Below, in pieces: positions 26,140 through 40,209 of a DNA stretch of 64,000 bases. How positions within the stretch are numbered: the first letter of the stretch is position 1; each line of letters opens with the position of its first letter. A program made the position numbers and the translations under genes. Location of the stretch: positions 1-64,000 of the forward strand of contig NW_003151171.1 in the NCBI RefSeq assembly GCF_000003605.2. The letters run 5' to 3'. The notes beneath the pieces were generated by a model. The model searched no databases, was not told the DNA's origin, and saw nothing but the letters and a program-made list of their open reading frames with translations. The DNA is from Saccoglossus kowalevskii (lineage: Eukaryota; Hemichordata; Enteropneusta; Harrimaniidae).

Positions 26140-26770
26140 AGAGAAATTCATACTTTACACAACTGAGCAGGTGTACAATGCATTATGGGAAAGAACTACA
26201 AATTTAAAACCACTGAGCAGGTGTACAATGCATTATGGGAGAGAAATTCATATTTTACACTACTGAACAGGTGTACAATGCATTATGGGAGAGAAATTCA
26301 TACTTTACACCCCAGAGCAGGTGTACAATGCATTATGGAAGAGAAATTCATATTTTACACCACTGAACATGTGTACAATGCATTATGGGAGAGAAATTCA
26401 TATTTTACACCCCAGAGCAGGTGTACAATGCATTATGGGAAAGAAATTCATATTTTACACTACTAAACAGGTGTACAATGCATTATGGAAGAGAAGTTCA
26501 TATTTTACACCACTGAGCAGGTGTACAATGAATTACGGGAGAGAAATTCATATTTTACACCCCAGAGCAGGTGTACAATGCATTATGGGAGAGAAATTCA
26601 TTCTTTACACCCCAGAGCAGGTGTACAATGCATTATGGGAGAGAAATTCATATTTTACACTATTGAACAGGTGTACAATGCATTATGGGAGAGAAATTCA
26701 TATTTTACACCACTGAACATGTGTACAATGCATTGTGGGAGAGAAATTCATATTTCACACCACTGAGCAG
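26140..26770 (+). repeat. Segment duplicated at -5,250 bp, right copy
   Basis: This is the partner of 20,890-21,520. To its left (about 25,790-26,240) the order of TACTGAAC monomers and the TAATTTACCCTACTG/GTGTACAGTG marker (26,011-26,030) is shared with 47,340-47,790. The segment is therefore a mosaic of pieces with different nearest relatives. Confidence 0.85.
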
Positions 26771-28169
26771 GTGTACAATGCATTATGGGAGAGAAATTCA
26801 TATTTTACACCACCGAGCAGGTGTACAATGCATTATGGGAAAGAAATTCATATTTTACACCCCAGAGCAGGTGTACAATGCATTATGGAAGAGAAATTCT
26901 TATTTTACACCCCAGAGCAGGTGTACAATGCATTATGGGAGAGAAATTCATATTTTACACCACTGAACAGGTGTACAATGCATTATGGGAGAGAAATTCA
27001 TATTTTACACAACTGAGCAGGTGTACAATGCATTATGGGAGAGAAATTCATATTTAACACCACTGAGAATGTGTACAATGCATTATGGGAGAGAAATTCA
27101 TATTTTACACTACTGAGCAGGTGTACAATGCATTATGGGAGAGAAATTCGTATTTTACACAACTGAGCAGGTGTACAATGCATTATGGGAGAGAAATTCA
27201 TATTTTACACCACTGAGCAGGTGTACAATGCATTATGGGAGAGAAATGCATATTTTACACCACTGAGCAGGTGTACAATGCATTATGGGAGAGAAATTCA
27301 TATTTTACACCACTGAGCAGGTGTACAATGCATTATGGGAGAGAAATTCATATTTTACACCACTGAGCAGGTGTACAATGCATTATGGGAGAGAAATTCA
27401 TATTTTACACTACTGAGCATGTGTACAATGCATTATGGGAGAGAAATTCTTATTTTACACTACTGAGAAGGTGTACAATGCATTATGGGAGAGAAATTCA
27501 TATTTTACACAACTGAGCAGGTGTACAATGCATTATGGGAGAGAAATTCATATTTTACACCACTGAACAGGTGTACAATGCATTATGGAAGAGAAATTCA
27601 TATTTTACACAACTGAGCAGGTGTACAATGCATTATGGGAAAGAAATTCATATTTAACACCACTGAGCAGGTATACAATGCATTATGGGAGAGAAATTCA
27701 TATTTTACACTACTGAGCAGGTGTACAATGCATTATGGGAGAGAAATTCATATTTTACACAACTGAGCAGGTGTACAATGCATTATGGGAGAGAAATTCA
27801 TATTTTACACCACTGAACAGGTGTACAATGCATTATGGGAGAGAAATTCATATTTTACACCACTGAACAGGTGTACAATGCATTATGGGAGAGAAATTCA
27901 TATTTTACACCCCAGAGCAGGTGTACAATGCATTATGCGAGAGAAATTCATATTTTACACTACTGAGCAGGTGTACAATGCATTATGGGAGAGAAATTCA
28001 TATTTTACACAACTGAGCAGGTGTACAATGCATTATGGGAGAGAAATTCATATTTTACACAACTGAGCAGGTGTACAATGCATTATGGGAGAGAAATTCG
28101 TATTTTACACAACTGAGCAGGTGTACAATGCATTATGGGAGAGAAATTCATATTTTACACCACTGAGCA

Positions 28170-28670
28170 GGTGTACAATGCATTATGGGAGAGAAATGCA
28201 TATTTTACACCACTGAGCAGGTGTATAATGCATTATGGGAGAGAAATTCATATTTTACACCCCAGAGCAGGTGTACAATGCATTATGGGAGAGAAATTCA
28301 TATTTTACACTACTGAACTGGTGTACAATGCATTATGGAAGAGAAGTTCATATTTTACACCACTGAGCAGGTGTACAATGCATTATGGGAGAGAAATTCA
28401 TATTTTACACCCCAGAGCAGGTGTACAATGCATTATGGGAGAGAAATTCATTCTTTACACCCCACAGCAGGTGTACAATGCATTATGGGAGAGAAATTCA
28501 TATTTTACACCACTGAACAGGTGTACAATGCATTATGGGAGAGAAATTCATATTTTACACCACTGAGCAGGTGTACAATGCATTATGGGAGAGAAATTCA
28601 TATTTTACACAACTGAGCAGGTGTACAATGCATTATGGGAGAGAAATTCATATTTTACACCACTGAGCAG
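28170..28670 (+). repeat. Segment duplicated at +1,050 bp (21 monomers), left copy
   Basis: The run contains GAAATGCAT, GTGTATAATG, CCCCAGAG, GAACTGG, GGAAGAGAAGTTC, CCCCAGAG, TTCATTCTTTAC with CCCCACAGCAG, and GAACAGG. It matches 29,220-29,720 in order. The right copy has more private changes (GTGAATAATG, ATGAGAG, ATTTTTCACCACGGAGTAGG, GAAAAGG). A third version lies at about 37,760-38,120. Confidence 0.8.
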
Positions 28671-29219
28671 GTGTACAATGCATTATGGGAGAGAAATTCA
28701 TATTTTACACTACTGAGCAGGTGTACAATGCATTATGGGAGAGAAATTCATATTTTACACCACTGAGCAGGTGTACAATGCATTATGGGAGAGAAGTGCA
28801 TATTTTACACCACTGAGCAGGTGTACAATGCATTATGGGAGAGAAATTCATATTTTACACCCCAGAGCAGGTGTACAATGCATTATGGGAAAGAAATTCA
28901 TATTTTACACCACTGAACAGGTGTACAATGCATTATGGGAGAGAAATTCATATTTTACACCACTGAGCAGGTGTACAATGCATTATGGGAGAGAAATTCA
29001 TACTTTACACTACTGAGCAGGTGTACAATGCATTATGGGAGAGTAATTCATTCTTTACACCCCAGAGCAGGTGTACAATGCATTATGGGAGAGAAATTCA
29101 TATTTTACACAACTGAGCAGGTGTACAATGCATTATGGGAGAGAAATTCATATTTTACATCACTGAACAGGTGTACAATGCATTATGAGAGAGAAATTCA
29201 TTTTTTACACCACTGAGCA

Positions 29220-29720
29220 GGTGTACAATGCATTATGGGAGAGAAATGCATATTTTACACCACTGAGCAGGTGAATAATGCATTATGAGAGAGAAATTCA
29301 TATTTTACACCCCAGAGCAGGTGTACAATGCATTATGGGAGAGAAATTCATATTTTACACTACTGAACTGGTGTACAATGCATTATGGAAGAGAAGTTCA
29401 TATTTTTCACCACGGAGTAGGTGTACAATGCATTATGGGAGAGAAATTCATATTTTACACCCCAGAGCAGGTGTACAATGCATTATGGGAGAGAAATTCA
29501 TTCTTTACACCCCACTGCAGGTGTACAATGCATTATGGGAGAGAAGTTCATAATTTACACCACTGAAAAGGTGTACAATGCATTATGGGAGAGAAATTCA
29601 TATTTTACACCACTGAGCAGGTGTACAATGCATTATGGGAGAGAAATTCATATTTTACACTACTGAGCAGGTGTACAATGCATTATGGGAGAGAAATTCA
29701 TATTTTACACTACTGAACAG
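29220..29720 (+). repeat. Segment duplicated at -1,050 bp, right copy
   Basis: This is the more mutated partner of 28,170-28,670. Changes cluster at 29,271-29,290, 29,401-29,420 and 29,545-29,572. The GAACTGG plus GGAAGAGAAGTTC monomer pair is also found near 6,715, 30,317 and 37,817. Confidence 0.75.
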
Positions 29721-31404
29721 GTGTACAATGCATTATGGGAGAGAAATTCATATTTTACACCACTGAACAGGTGTACAATGCATTATGGGAGAGAAATTCA
29801 TATTTTACACTACTGAGCAGGTGTACAATGCATTATGGGAGAGAAATTCATAATTTACATTACTGAACAGGTGTACAATGCATTATGGGAGAGAAATTCA
29901 TATTTTACACTACTGAACAGGTGTACAATGCATTATGGGAGAGAAATTCATATTTTACACTACTGAACAGGTGTACAATGCATTATGGGAGAGAAATTCA
30001 TACTTTACACAACTGAGCAGGTGTACAATGCATTATGGGAGAGAACTACAAATTTAACACTACTGAACAGGTGTACAATGCATTATGGGAGAGAAATTCA
30101 TATTTTACACTACTGAACAGGTATTCAATGCATTATGGGAGAGAAATTCATACTTTACACCCCAGAGCAGGTGTAGAATGCATTATGGGAGAGAAATTCA
30201 TATTTTACACCACTGAACATGTGTACAATGCATTATGGGAGAGAAATTCATATTTTACACCCCAGAGCAGGTGTACAATGCATTATGGGAGAGAAATTCA
30301 TATTTTACACTACTGAACTGGTGTACAATGCATTATGGAAGAGAAGTTCATATTTTACACCCCTGAGCAGGTGTACAATGCATTATGGGAGAGAAATTCA
30401 TATATTACACCACTGAGCAGGTGTACAATGCATTATGGGAGAGAAAATCATATTTCACGCAACTGAGCAGGTGTACAATGCATTATGGGAGAGAAATTCA
30501 TATTTTACACAACTGAGCAGGTGTACAATGCATTATGGAAGAGAAATTCATATTTTACACAACTGAACAGGTGTACAATGCATTATGGGAGAGAAATTCA
30601 TATTTTACACCACTGAGCAGGTGTACAATGCATTATGGGAGAGAAATTCATATTTTACACCACTGAGCAGGTGTACAATGCATTATGGGAGAGAAATTCA
30701 TATTTTACACAACTGAGCAGGTGTACAATGCATTATGGGAGAGAAATTCATATTTTACACAACTGAACAGGTGTACAATGCATTATGGGAGAGAAATTCA
30801 TATTTTACACCACTGAGCAGGTGTACAATGCATTATGGGAGAGAAATTCATATTTTACACCACTGAGCAGGTGTACAATGCATTATGGGAGAGAAATTCA
30901 TATTTTACACCACTGAACAGGTGTACAATGCATTATGGGAGAGAAATTCATATTTTACACCACTGAGCAGGTGTACAATGCATTATGGGAGAGAAATTCA
31001 TATTTTACACCCCAGAGCAGGTGTACAATGCATTATGGGAGAGAAATTCATATTTTACATCACTGAACAGGTGTACAATGCATTATGGGAGAGAAATTCA
31101 TTTTTTACACCACTGAGCAGGTGTACAATGCATTATGGGAGAGAAATTCATATTTTACACTGCTGAGCAGGTGTACAACGCATTATGGGAGAGAAATTCA
31201 TATTTTACACTACTGAGCAGGTGTACAATGCATTGTGGGAGAGAAATTCATATTTTACACAACTGAGCAGGTGTACAATGCATTATGAGAGAGAAATTCA
31301 TATTTTACACAACTGAGCAGGTGTACAATGCATTATGGGAGAGAAGTTCATATTTTACACCACTGAGCAGGTGTACAATGCATTATGGGAGAGAAATTCA
31401 TATT

Positions 31405-31470
31405 TTACACCCCAGAGCAGTGTACAATGCATTATGGGAGAGAAATTCATATTTTCACAACTGAGCAGGT
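31405..31470 (+). repeat. Two short monomers in succession
   Basis: A GAGCAGTGTAC junction with one missing G is followed by ATTTTCACAAC with one missing base. The phase falls by 2 bp within 50 bp. Surrounding monomers are canonical. Confidence 0.8.
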
Positions 31471-32355
31471 GTACAATGCATTATGGGAGAGAAATTCATA
31501 TTTTACACTATTGAACAGGTGTACAATGCATTATGGGAGGGAAATTCATATTTTACACCACTGAACATGTGTACAATGCATTATGGAAGAGAAATTCATA
31601 TTTTACACAACTGAGCAGGTGTACAATGCATTATGGGAGAGAAACTCAAATTTTACACAACTGAGCAGGTGTACAATGCATTATGGGAGAGAAATTCATA
31701 TTTTACACAACTGAGCAGGTGTACAATGCATTATGGGAGAGAAATTCATATTTTACACTACTGAACAGGTGTACAATGCATTATGGGAGAGAAATTCATA
31801 TTTTACACAACTGAGCAGGTGTACAATGCATTATGGGAGAGAAATTCATATTTTACACTACTGAACAGGTGTACAATGCATTATGGGAGAGAAATTCATA
31901 TTTTACACCACCGAGCAGGTGTACAATGCATTATGGGAGAGAAATTCATTCTTTACACCCCAGAGCAGGTGTACAATGCATTATGGGAGAGAAATTCATA
32001 TTTTACACAACTGAGCAGGTGTACAATGCATTATGGGAGAGAAATTCATATTTTACACAACTGAGCAGGTGTACAATGCATTATGGGAGAGAAATTCATA
32101 TTTTACACCACTGAACAGGTGTACAATGCATTATGGAAGAGAAATTCATATTTTACACAACTGAGCAGGTGTACAATGCATTATGTGAGAGAAACTCAAA
32201 TTTTACACAACTGAGCAGGTGTACAATGCATTATGGGAGAGAAATTCATATTTTACACAACTGAGCAGGTGTACAATGCATTATGGGAGAGAAACTCAAA
32301 TTTTACACAACTGAGCAGGTGTACAATGCATTATGGGAGAGAAATTCATATTATA

Positions 32356-32689
32356 AACTACTGAACAGGTGTACAATGCATTATGGGAGAGAAATTCATA
32401 TTTTACACCACCGAGCAGGTGTACAATGCATTATGGGAGAGAAATTCATTCTTTACATCCCAGAGCAGGTGTACAATGCATTATGGGAGAGAAATTCATA
32501 TTTTACACAAATGAGCAGGTGTATAATGCATTATGGGAGAGAAATTCATATTTTACCTCACTGAACAGGTGTACAATGCATTATGGGAAAGAAATTCATA
32601 TTTTACACCACTGAACAGGTGTACAATGCATTATGGAAGAGAAATTCTTATTTTACACCCCAGAGCAGGTGTACAATGCATTATGGGAG
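32356..32689 (+). repeat. 334-bp block identical to 47,956-48,289
   Basis: All bases I compared match at offset 15,600 (312 monomers). Markers are CACCGAG, TTCATTCTTTACATCCCAGAG, AAATGAG, GTGTATAATG, TTACCTCACTG, GGGAAAGAAATTC, GGAAGAGAAATTCTTATTTTAC and CCCCAGAG. Left of 32,356 this copy has ATTATAAACTAC, and right of 32,689 it has an extra C in CACCTGAAC (about 32,711). Neither change is present in the other copy. Confidence 0.88.
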
Positions 32690-33979
32690 AGAAATTCATA
32701 TTTTACACCACCTGAACATGTGTACAATGCATTATGGGAGAGAAATTCATATTTTACACAACTGAGCAGGTGTACAATGCATTATGGGAGAGAAATTCAT
32801 ATTTTACACCACTGAGCAGGTGTACAATGCATTATGGGAGAGAAATTCATATTTTACATCACTGAGCAGGTGTACAATGCATTATGGGAGAGAAATTCAT
32901 ATTTTACACCACTGAGCAGGTGTACAATGCATTATGGGAGAGAAATTCATATTTTACACCACTGAACAGGTGTACAATGCATTATGGGAGAGAAATTCAT
33001 ATTTTACACCACTGAACAGGTGTACAATGCATTATGGGAGAGAAATTCATATTTTACACCACTGAGCAGGTGTACAATGCATTATGGGAGAGAAATTCAT
33101 ATTTTACACCACTGAGCAGGTGTACAATGCATTATGGGAGAGAAATTCATATTTTACACTACTGAGCAGGTGTACAATGCATTATGGGAGAGAAATTCAT
33201 ATTTTACACAACTGAGCAGGTGTACAATGCATTATGGGAGAGAAATTCATATTTTACACCACTGAGCAGGTGTACAATGCATTATGGGAGAGAAATTCAT
33301 ATTTTACACCACTGAGCAGGTGTACAATGCATTATGGGAGAGAAATTCATTCTTTACACCCCAGAGCAGGTGTACAATGCATTATGGGAGAGAAATTCAT
33401 ATTTTAAACAACTGAGCAGGTGTACAATGCATTATGGGAGAGAAATTCATATTTTACATCACTGAGCAGGTGTACAATGCATTATGGGAGAGAAATTCAT
33501 TTTTTACACCACTGAGCAGGTGTACAATGCATTATGGGAGAGAAATTCATATTTTACACTGCTGAGCAGGTGTACAACGCATTATGGGAGAGAAATTCAT
33601 ATTTTACACTACTGAGCAGGTGTACAATGCATTGTGGGAGAGAAATTCATATTTTACACAACTGAGCAGGTGTACAATGCATTATGAGAGAGAAATTCAT
33701 ATTTTACACAACTGAGCAGGTGTACAATGCATTATGGGAGAGAAGTTCATATTTTACACCACTGAGCAGGTGTACAATGCATTATGGGAGAGAAATTCAT
33801 TTTTTACACCACTGAGCAGGTGTACAATGCATTATGGGAGAGAAATGCATATTTTACACTACTGAGCAGGTGTACAATGCATTATGGGAGAGAAATTCAT
33901 ATATTACACCACTGAGCAGGTGTACAATGCATTATGGAAGAGAAGTTCATATTTTACACCACTGAGCAGGTGTACAATG

Positions 33980-34015
33980 CTTTATGGGAGAGAAATACAA
34001 ATTTAACGCCACTGA
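33980..34015 (+). repeat. TACAAATTTAACGCC marker monomer (representative)
   Basis: This monomer type reads CTTTATGGGAGAGAAATAC followed by AAATTTAACGCCACTGA. It recurs near 1,100 (with CATTATG), 13,245, 39,495, 40,845, 43,845, 51,495, 56,390, 58,785 and 59,985. Two subtypes exist. Copies near 13.2, 39.5, 40.9, 43.9 and 51.5 kb are followed by GAGCAGGAGTAC, while those near 34.0, 56.4, 58.8 and 60.0 kb are followed by GAACAGGTGTAC. It is a useful lineage tag for the array. Confidence 0.8.
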
Positions 34016-37000
34016 ACAGGTGTACAATGCATTATGGGAGAGAAATTCATATTTTACACAACTGAGCAGGTGTACAATGCATTATGGGAGAGAAATTCAT
34101 ATTTTATACAACTGAGCAGGTGTACAATGCATTATGGAAGAGAAATTCATATTTTACATCACTGAACAGGTGTACAATGCATTATGGAAGAGAAATTCAT
34201 ATTTTACACAACTGAACAGGTGTACAATGCATTATGGGGGAGAAATTCATATTTTACACCACTGAACAGGTGTACAATGCATTATGGGAGAGAAATTCAT
34301 ATTTTACACCACTGAGCAGGTGTACAATGCATTATGGGAGAGAAATTCATATTTTACACCCCAGAGCAGGTGTACAATGCATTATGGGAGAGAAATTCAT
34401 ATTTTACACCACTGAACAGGTGTACAATGCATTATGGGAGAGAAATTCATATTTTACACCACTGAACAGGTGTACAATGCATTATGGGAGAGAAATTCAT
34501 ATTTTACACCACTGAACAGGTGTACAATGCATTATGGGAGAGAAATTCATATTTTACACAACTGAGCTGGTGTACAATGCATTATGGGACAGAAATTCAT
34601 ATTTTACAACACTGAACAGGTGTACAATGCATTATGGGAAAGAAATTCATATTTTACACCCCAGAGCAGGTGTACAATGCATTATGGGAGAGAAATTCAT
34701 ATTTTACACCACTGAGCAGGTGTACAATGCATTATGGGAGAGAAATTCATACTTTACACTACTGAGCAGGTGTACAATGCATTATGGGAGAGAAATTCAT
34801 ATTTTACACTACTGAACAGGTGTACAATGCATTATGGGAGAGAAATTCATATTTTACACCAGTGAACAGGTGTACAATGCATTATGGAAGAGAAATTCAT
34901 ATTTTACACAACTGAGCAGATGTACAATGCATTATGGGAGAGAAACTCAAATTTTACACAACTGAGCAGGTGTACAATGCATTATGGGAGAGAAATTCAT
35001 CTTTTACACAACTGAGCAGGTGTACAATGCATTATGGGAGAGAAACTCAAATTTTACACAACTGAGCAGGTGTACAATGCATTATGGGAGAGAAATTCAT
35101 ATTTTACACTACTGATCAGGTGTACAATGCATTATGGGAGAGAAATTCATATTTTACACCACCGAGCAGGTGTGCAATGCATTATGGGAGAGAAATTCAT
35201 TCTTTACACCCCAGAGCAGGTGTACAATGCATTATGGGAGAGAAATTCATATTTTACACCACTGAACAGGTGTACAATGCATTATGGGAGAGAAATTCAT
35301 ATTTTACACCACTGAACAGGTGTACAATGCATTATGGGAGAGAAATTCATATTTTACACCACTGAGCATGTGTACAATGCATTATGGGAGAGAAATTCAT
35401 ATTTTACACTACTGAGCAGGTGTACAATGCATTATGGGAGAGAAATTCATATTTTACACAACTGAGCAGGTGTACAATGCATTATGGGAGAGAAATTCAT
35501 ATTTTACTCAACTGAGCAGGTGTACAATGCATTATGGGAGAGAAATTCATATTTTACACCACTGACCAGGTGTACAATGCATTATGGGAGAGAAATTCAT
35601 ATTTTACACTACTGAGCAGGTGTACAATGCATTATGGGAGAGAAATTCATATTTTACACCACTGAACAAGTGTACAATGCATTATGGGAGAGAAATTCAT
35701 ATTTTACACAACTGAGCAGGTGTACAATGCATTATGGGAGAGAAATTCATATTTTACACAACTGAGCAGGTGTACAATGCATTATGGGAGAGAAATTCAT
35801 ATTTTACACAACTGAGCAGGTGTACAATGCATTATGGGAGAGAAATTCATATTTTACACAACTGAGCAGGTGTACAATACATTATGGGAGAGAAATTCAT
35901 ATTTTACACTACTGAGCAGGTGTACAATGCATTATGGGAGAGAAATTCATATTTTACACCACTGAGCAGGTGTACAATGCATTATGGGAGAGAAATTCAT
36001 ATTTTACACTACTGAACAGGTGTACAATGCATTATGGGAGAGAAATTCATATTTTACACTACTGAGCAGGTGTACAATGCATTATGGGAGAGAAATTCAT
36101 ATTTTACACAACTGAGCAGGTGTACAATGCATTATGGGAGAGAAATTCATATTTTACACCACTGAACAGGTGTACAATGCATTATGGGAGAGAAATTCAT
36201 ATTTTACACCACTGAGCAGGTGTACAATGCATTATGGGAGGGAAATTCATATTTTACACCACTGAGCAGGTGTACAATGCATTATGGGAGAGAAATTCAT
36301 ATTTTACACTACTGAGCAGGTGTACAATGCATTATGGGAGAGAAATTCATATTTTACACAAATGAGCAGGTGTACAATGCATTATGGGAGAGAAATTCAT
36401 ATTTTACATCACTGAACAGGTGTACAATGTATTATGGGAGAGAAATTCATATTTAACACCACTGAGCATGTGTACAATGCATTATGGGAGAGAAATTCAT
36501 ATTTTACACTACTGAGCAGGTGTACAATGCATTATGGGAGAGAAATGCATATTTTACACCACTGAGCAGGTGTATAATGCATTATGGGAGAGAAATTCAT
36601 ATTTTACATCACTGAGCAGGTGTACAATGCATTATGGGAGAGAAATGCATAGTTTACACTACTGAGCAGGTGTACAATGCATTATGGGAGAGAAATTCAT
36701 ATATTACACCACTGAGCAGGTGTACAATGCATTATGGGAGAGAAAATCATATTTCACGCAACTGAGCAGGTGTACAATGCATTATGGGAGAGAAATTCAT
36801 ATTTTACACAACTGAGCAGGTGTACAATGCATTATGGAAGAGAAATTCATATTTTACATCACTGAACAGATGTACAATGCATTATGGGAGAGAAATTCAT
36901 ATTTTACACAACTGAACAGGTGTACAATGCATTATGGGAGAGAAATTCATATTTTACACAACTGAGCAGGTGTACAATGCATTATGAGAGAGAAATTCAT

Positions 37001-37099
37001 ATTTTACACAACTGAGCAGGTGTACAATGCATTATGGGAGGAGAAAATTCATATTTTACACCACTGAGCAGGTGTACAATGCATTATGGGAGAGAAATT

Positions 37100-37800
37100 C
37101 ATATTTTACACTACTGAATAGGTGTACAATGCATTATGGGAGAGAAATTCATATTTTACACCACTGAGCAGGTGTACAATGCATTATGGGAGAGAAATTC
37201 ATATTTTACACAACTGAGCAGGTGTACAATGCATTATGGGAGAGAAATTCATATTTTACACTATTGAACAGGTGTACAATGCATTATGGGAGAGAAATTC
37301 ATATTTTACACCACTGAACAGGTGTACAATGCATTATGGAAGACAAATTCATATTTTACACAACTGAGCAGGTGTACAATGCATTATGAGAGAGAAATTC
37401 AAATTTTACACAACTGAGCAGGTGTACAATGCATTATGGGAGAGAAATTCATATTTTACACAACTGAGCAGGTGTACAATGCATTATGGGAGAGAAATTC
37501 ATATTTTACACTACTGAACAGGTGTACAATGCATTACGGGAGAGAAATTCATATTTAACACCACTGAGCAGGTGTACAATGCATTATGGGAGAGAAATTC
37601 ATATTTTACACTACTGAGCAGGTGTACAATGCATTATGGGAGAGAAATTCATATTTTACCTCACTGAACAGGTGTACAATGCATTATGGTAGAGAAATTC
37701 ATATTTTACACCACTGAACAGGTGTACAATGCATTATGGAAGAGAAATTCTTATTTTACACCCCAGAGCAGGTGTACAATGCATTATGGGAGAGAAATTC
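37100..37800 (+). repeat. Block present three times, copy 2
   Basis: This shares GAATAGG, TATTGAAC, GGAAGACAAATTC, ATGAGAGAG, CATTACGGG, TTTAACACC, TTACCTCACTG and TTATGGTAG with 23,882-24,700. A +2 bp monomer (GGGAGGAGAAAATTC at about 37,035-37,050) lies just to its left. At its right end it runs into the GAACTGG/GGAAGAGAAGTTC cassette. Confidence 0.75.
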
Positions 37801-38859
37801 ATATTTTACACTACTGAACTGGTGTACAATGCATTATGGAAGAGAAGTTCATATTTTACAACACTGAGCAGGTGTACAATGCATTATGGGAGAGAAATTC
37901 ATATTTTACACCCCAGAGCAGGTGTACAATGCATTATGGGAGAGAAATTCATTCTTTACACCCCACTGCAGGTGTACAATGCATTATGGGAGAGAAATTC
38001 ATATTTTACACCACTGAACAGGTGTACAATGCATTATGGGAGAGAAATTCATATTTTACACCACTGAGCAGGTGTACAATGCACTATGGGAGAGAAATTC
38101 ATATTTTACTCAACTGAGCAGGTGTACAATGCATTATGGGAGAGAAATTCATATTTTACACAACTGAGCAGGTGTACAATACATTATGGGAGAGAAATTC
38201 ATATTTTACACTACTGAACAGGTGTACAATGCATTATGGGAGAGAAATTCATATTTTACACCACTGAACAGGTGTACAATGCATTATGGAAGAGAAATTC
38301 ATATTTTACACAACTGAGCAGGTGTACAATGCATTATGGGAGAGAAACTCAAATTTTTCACAACTGAGCAGGTGTACAATGCATTATGGGAGAGAAATTC
38401 ATATTTTACACAACTGAGCAGATGTACAATGCATTATGGGAGAGAAACTCAAATTTTACACAACTGAGCAGGTGTACAATGCATTATGGGAGATAAATTC
38501 ATATTTTACACTACTGAACAGGTGTACAATGCATTATGGGAGAGAAATTCATATTTTACACCACCGAGCAGGTGTACAATGCATTATGGGAGAGAAATTC
38601 ATTCTTTACACCCCAGAGCAGGTGTACAATGCATTATGGGAGAGAAATTCATATTCTACACAACTGAGCAGGTGTACAATGCATTATGGGAGAGAAATTC
38701 ATATTTTACACCACTGAACAGGTGTACAATGCATTATGGGAGAGAAATGCATATTTTACACAACTGAGCAGTGTACAATGCATTATGGGAAAGAAATTCA
38801 TATTTAACACCACTGAGCAAGTGTACAATGCATTATGGGAGAGAAATTCATATTTTACA

Positions 38860-39870
38860 CTACTGAGCAGGTGTACAATGCATTATGGGAGAAAAATGCA
38901 TATTTTACACCACTGAGCAGGTGTATAATGCATTATGGGAGAGAAATTCATATTTTACACTACTGAGGAGGTGTACAATGCATTATGGGAGAGAAATTCA
39001 TATTTTACACAACTGAGCAGGTGTACAATGCATTATGGGAGAGAAATTCATATTTTATACCACTGAGCAGGTGTACAATGCATTATGGGAGAGAAATTCA
39101 TACTTTACACTACTGAGCAGGTGTACAATGCATTATGGGAGAGAAATTCATATTTTACACCACTGAACAGGTGTACAATGCATTATGGGAGAGAAATTCA
39201 TATTTTACACCTCTGAACAGGTGTACAATGCATTATGGGAGAGAAATTCATATTTTACACTACTGAACAGGTGTACAATGCATTATGGGAGAGAAATTCA
39301 TATTTTACACCACTGAACAGGTGTACAATGCATTATGGGAGAGAAATTCATACTTTACACTACTGTGCAGGTGTACAATGCATTATGGGAGAGAAATTCA
39401 TATTTTACACAACTGAGCAGGTGTACAATGCATTATAGAAGAGAAGTTCATATTTTACACCACTGAGCAGGTGTACAATGCTTTATGGGAGAGAAATACA
39501 AATTTAACGCCACTGAGCAGGAGTACAATGCATTATGGGAGAGAAATTCATATTTTACACAACTGAGCAGGTGTACAATGCATTATGGGAGAGAAATTCA
39601 TATTTTACACAACTGAGCAGGTGTACAATGCATTATGGAAGAGAAATTCATATTTTACACAACTGAACAGGAGTACAATGCATTATGGAAGAGAAATTCA
39701 TATTTTACACAACTGAACAGGTGTACAATGCATTATGGGAGAGAAATTCATATTTTACACAACTGAGCAGGTGTACAATGCATTATGGGAGAGAAATTCA
39801 TATTTTACACAACTGAACAGGTGTACAATGCATTATGGGAGATAAATTCATATTTTACACCACTGAACAG
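38860..39870 (+). repeat. 1,350-bp offset duplication (27 monomers), left copy
   Basis: The shared markers with 40,210-41,220 include GTGTATAATG, ATTTTATACCAC, TACTTTACAC, CTCTGAAC, the GGAAGAGAAGTTC type, the TACAAATTTAACGCC marker followed by GAGCAGGAGTAC, a second GAACAGGAGTAC, and GGGAGATAAATTC. Differences seen include CTGAGGAGG (38,961), CTGTGCAG (39,361), TTATAGAAG (39,431) and a few swaps at unit position 41. The copies overlap neither in span nor in flank. Confidence 0.88.
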
Positions 39871-40209
39871 GTGTACAATGCATTATGGGAGAGAAATTCA
39901 TATTTTACACCTCTGAACAGGTGTACAATGCATTATGGGAGAGAAATTCATATTTTACACTACTGAACAGGTGTACAATGCATTATGGGAGAGAAATTCA
40001 TATTTTACACAACTGAGCTGGTGTACAATGCATTATGGGAGAGAAATTCATATTTTACATCACTGAACAGGTGTACAATGCATTATGGGAGAGAAATTCA
40101 TATTTTTCACCCCAGAGCAGGTGTACAATGCATTATGGAAGAGAAATTCATATTTTACACCACTGAACAGGTGTACAATGCATTATGGGAGAGAAATTCA
40201 TATTTTACA

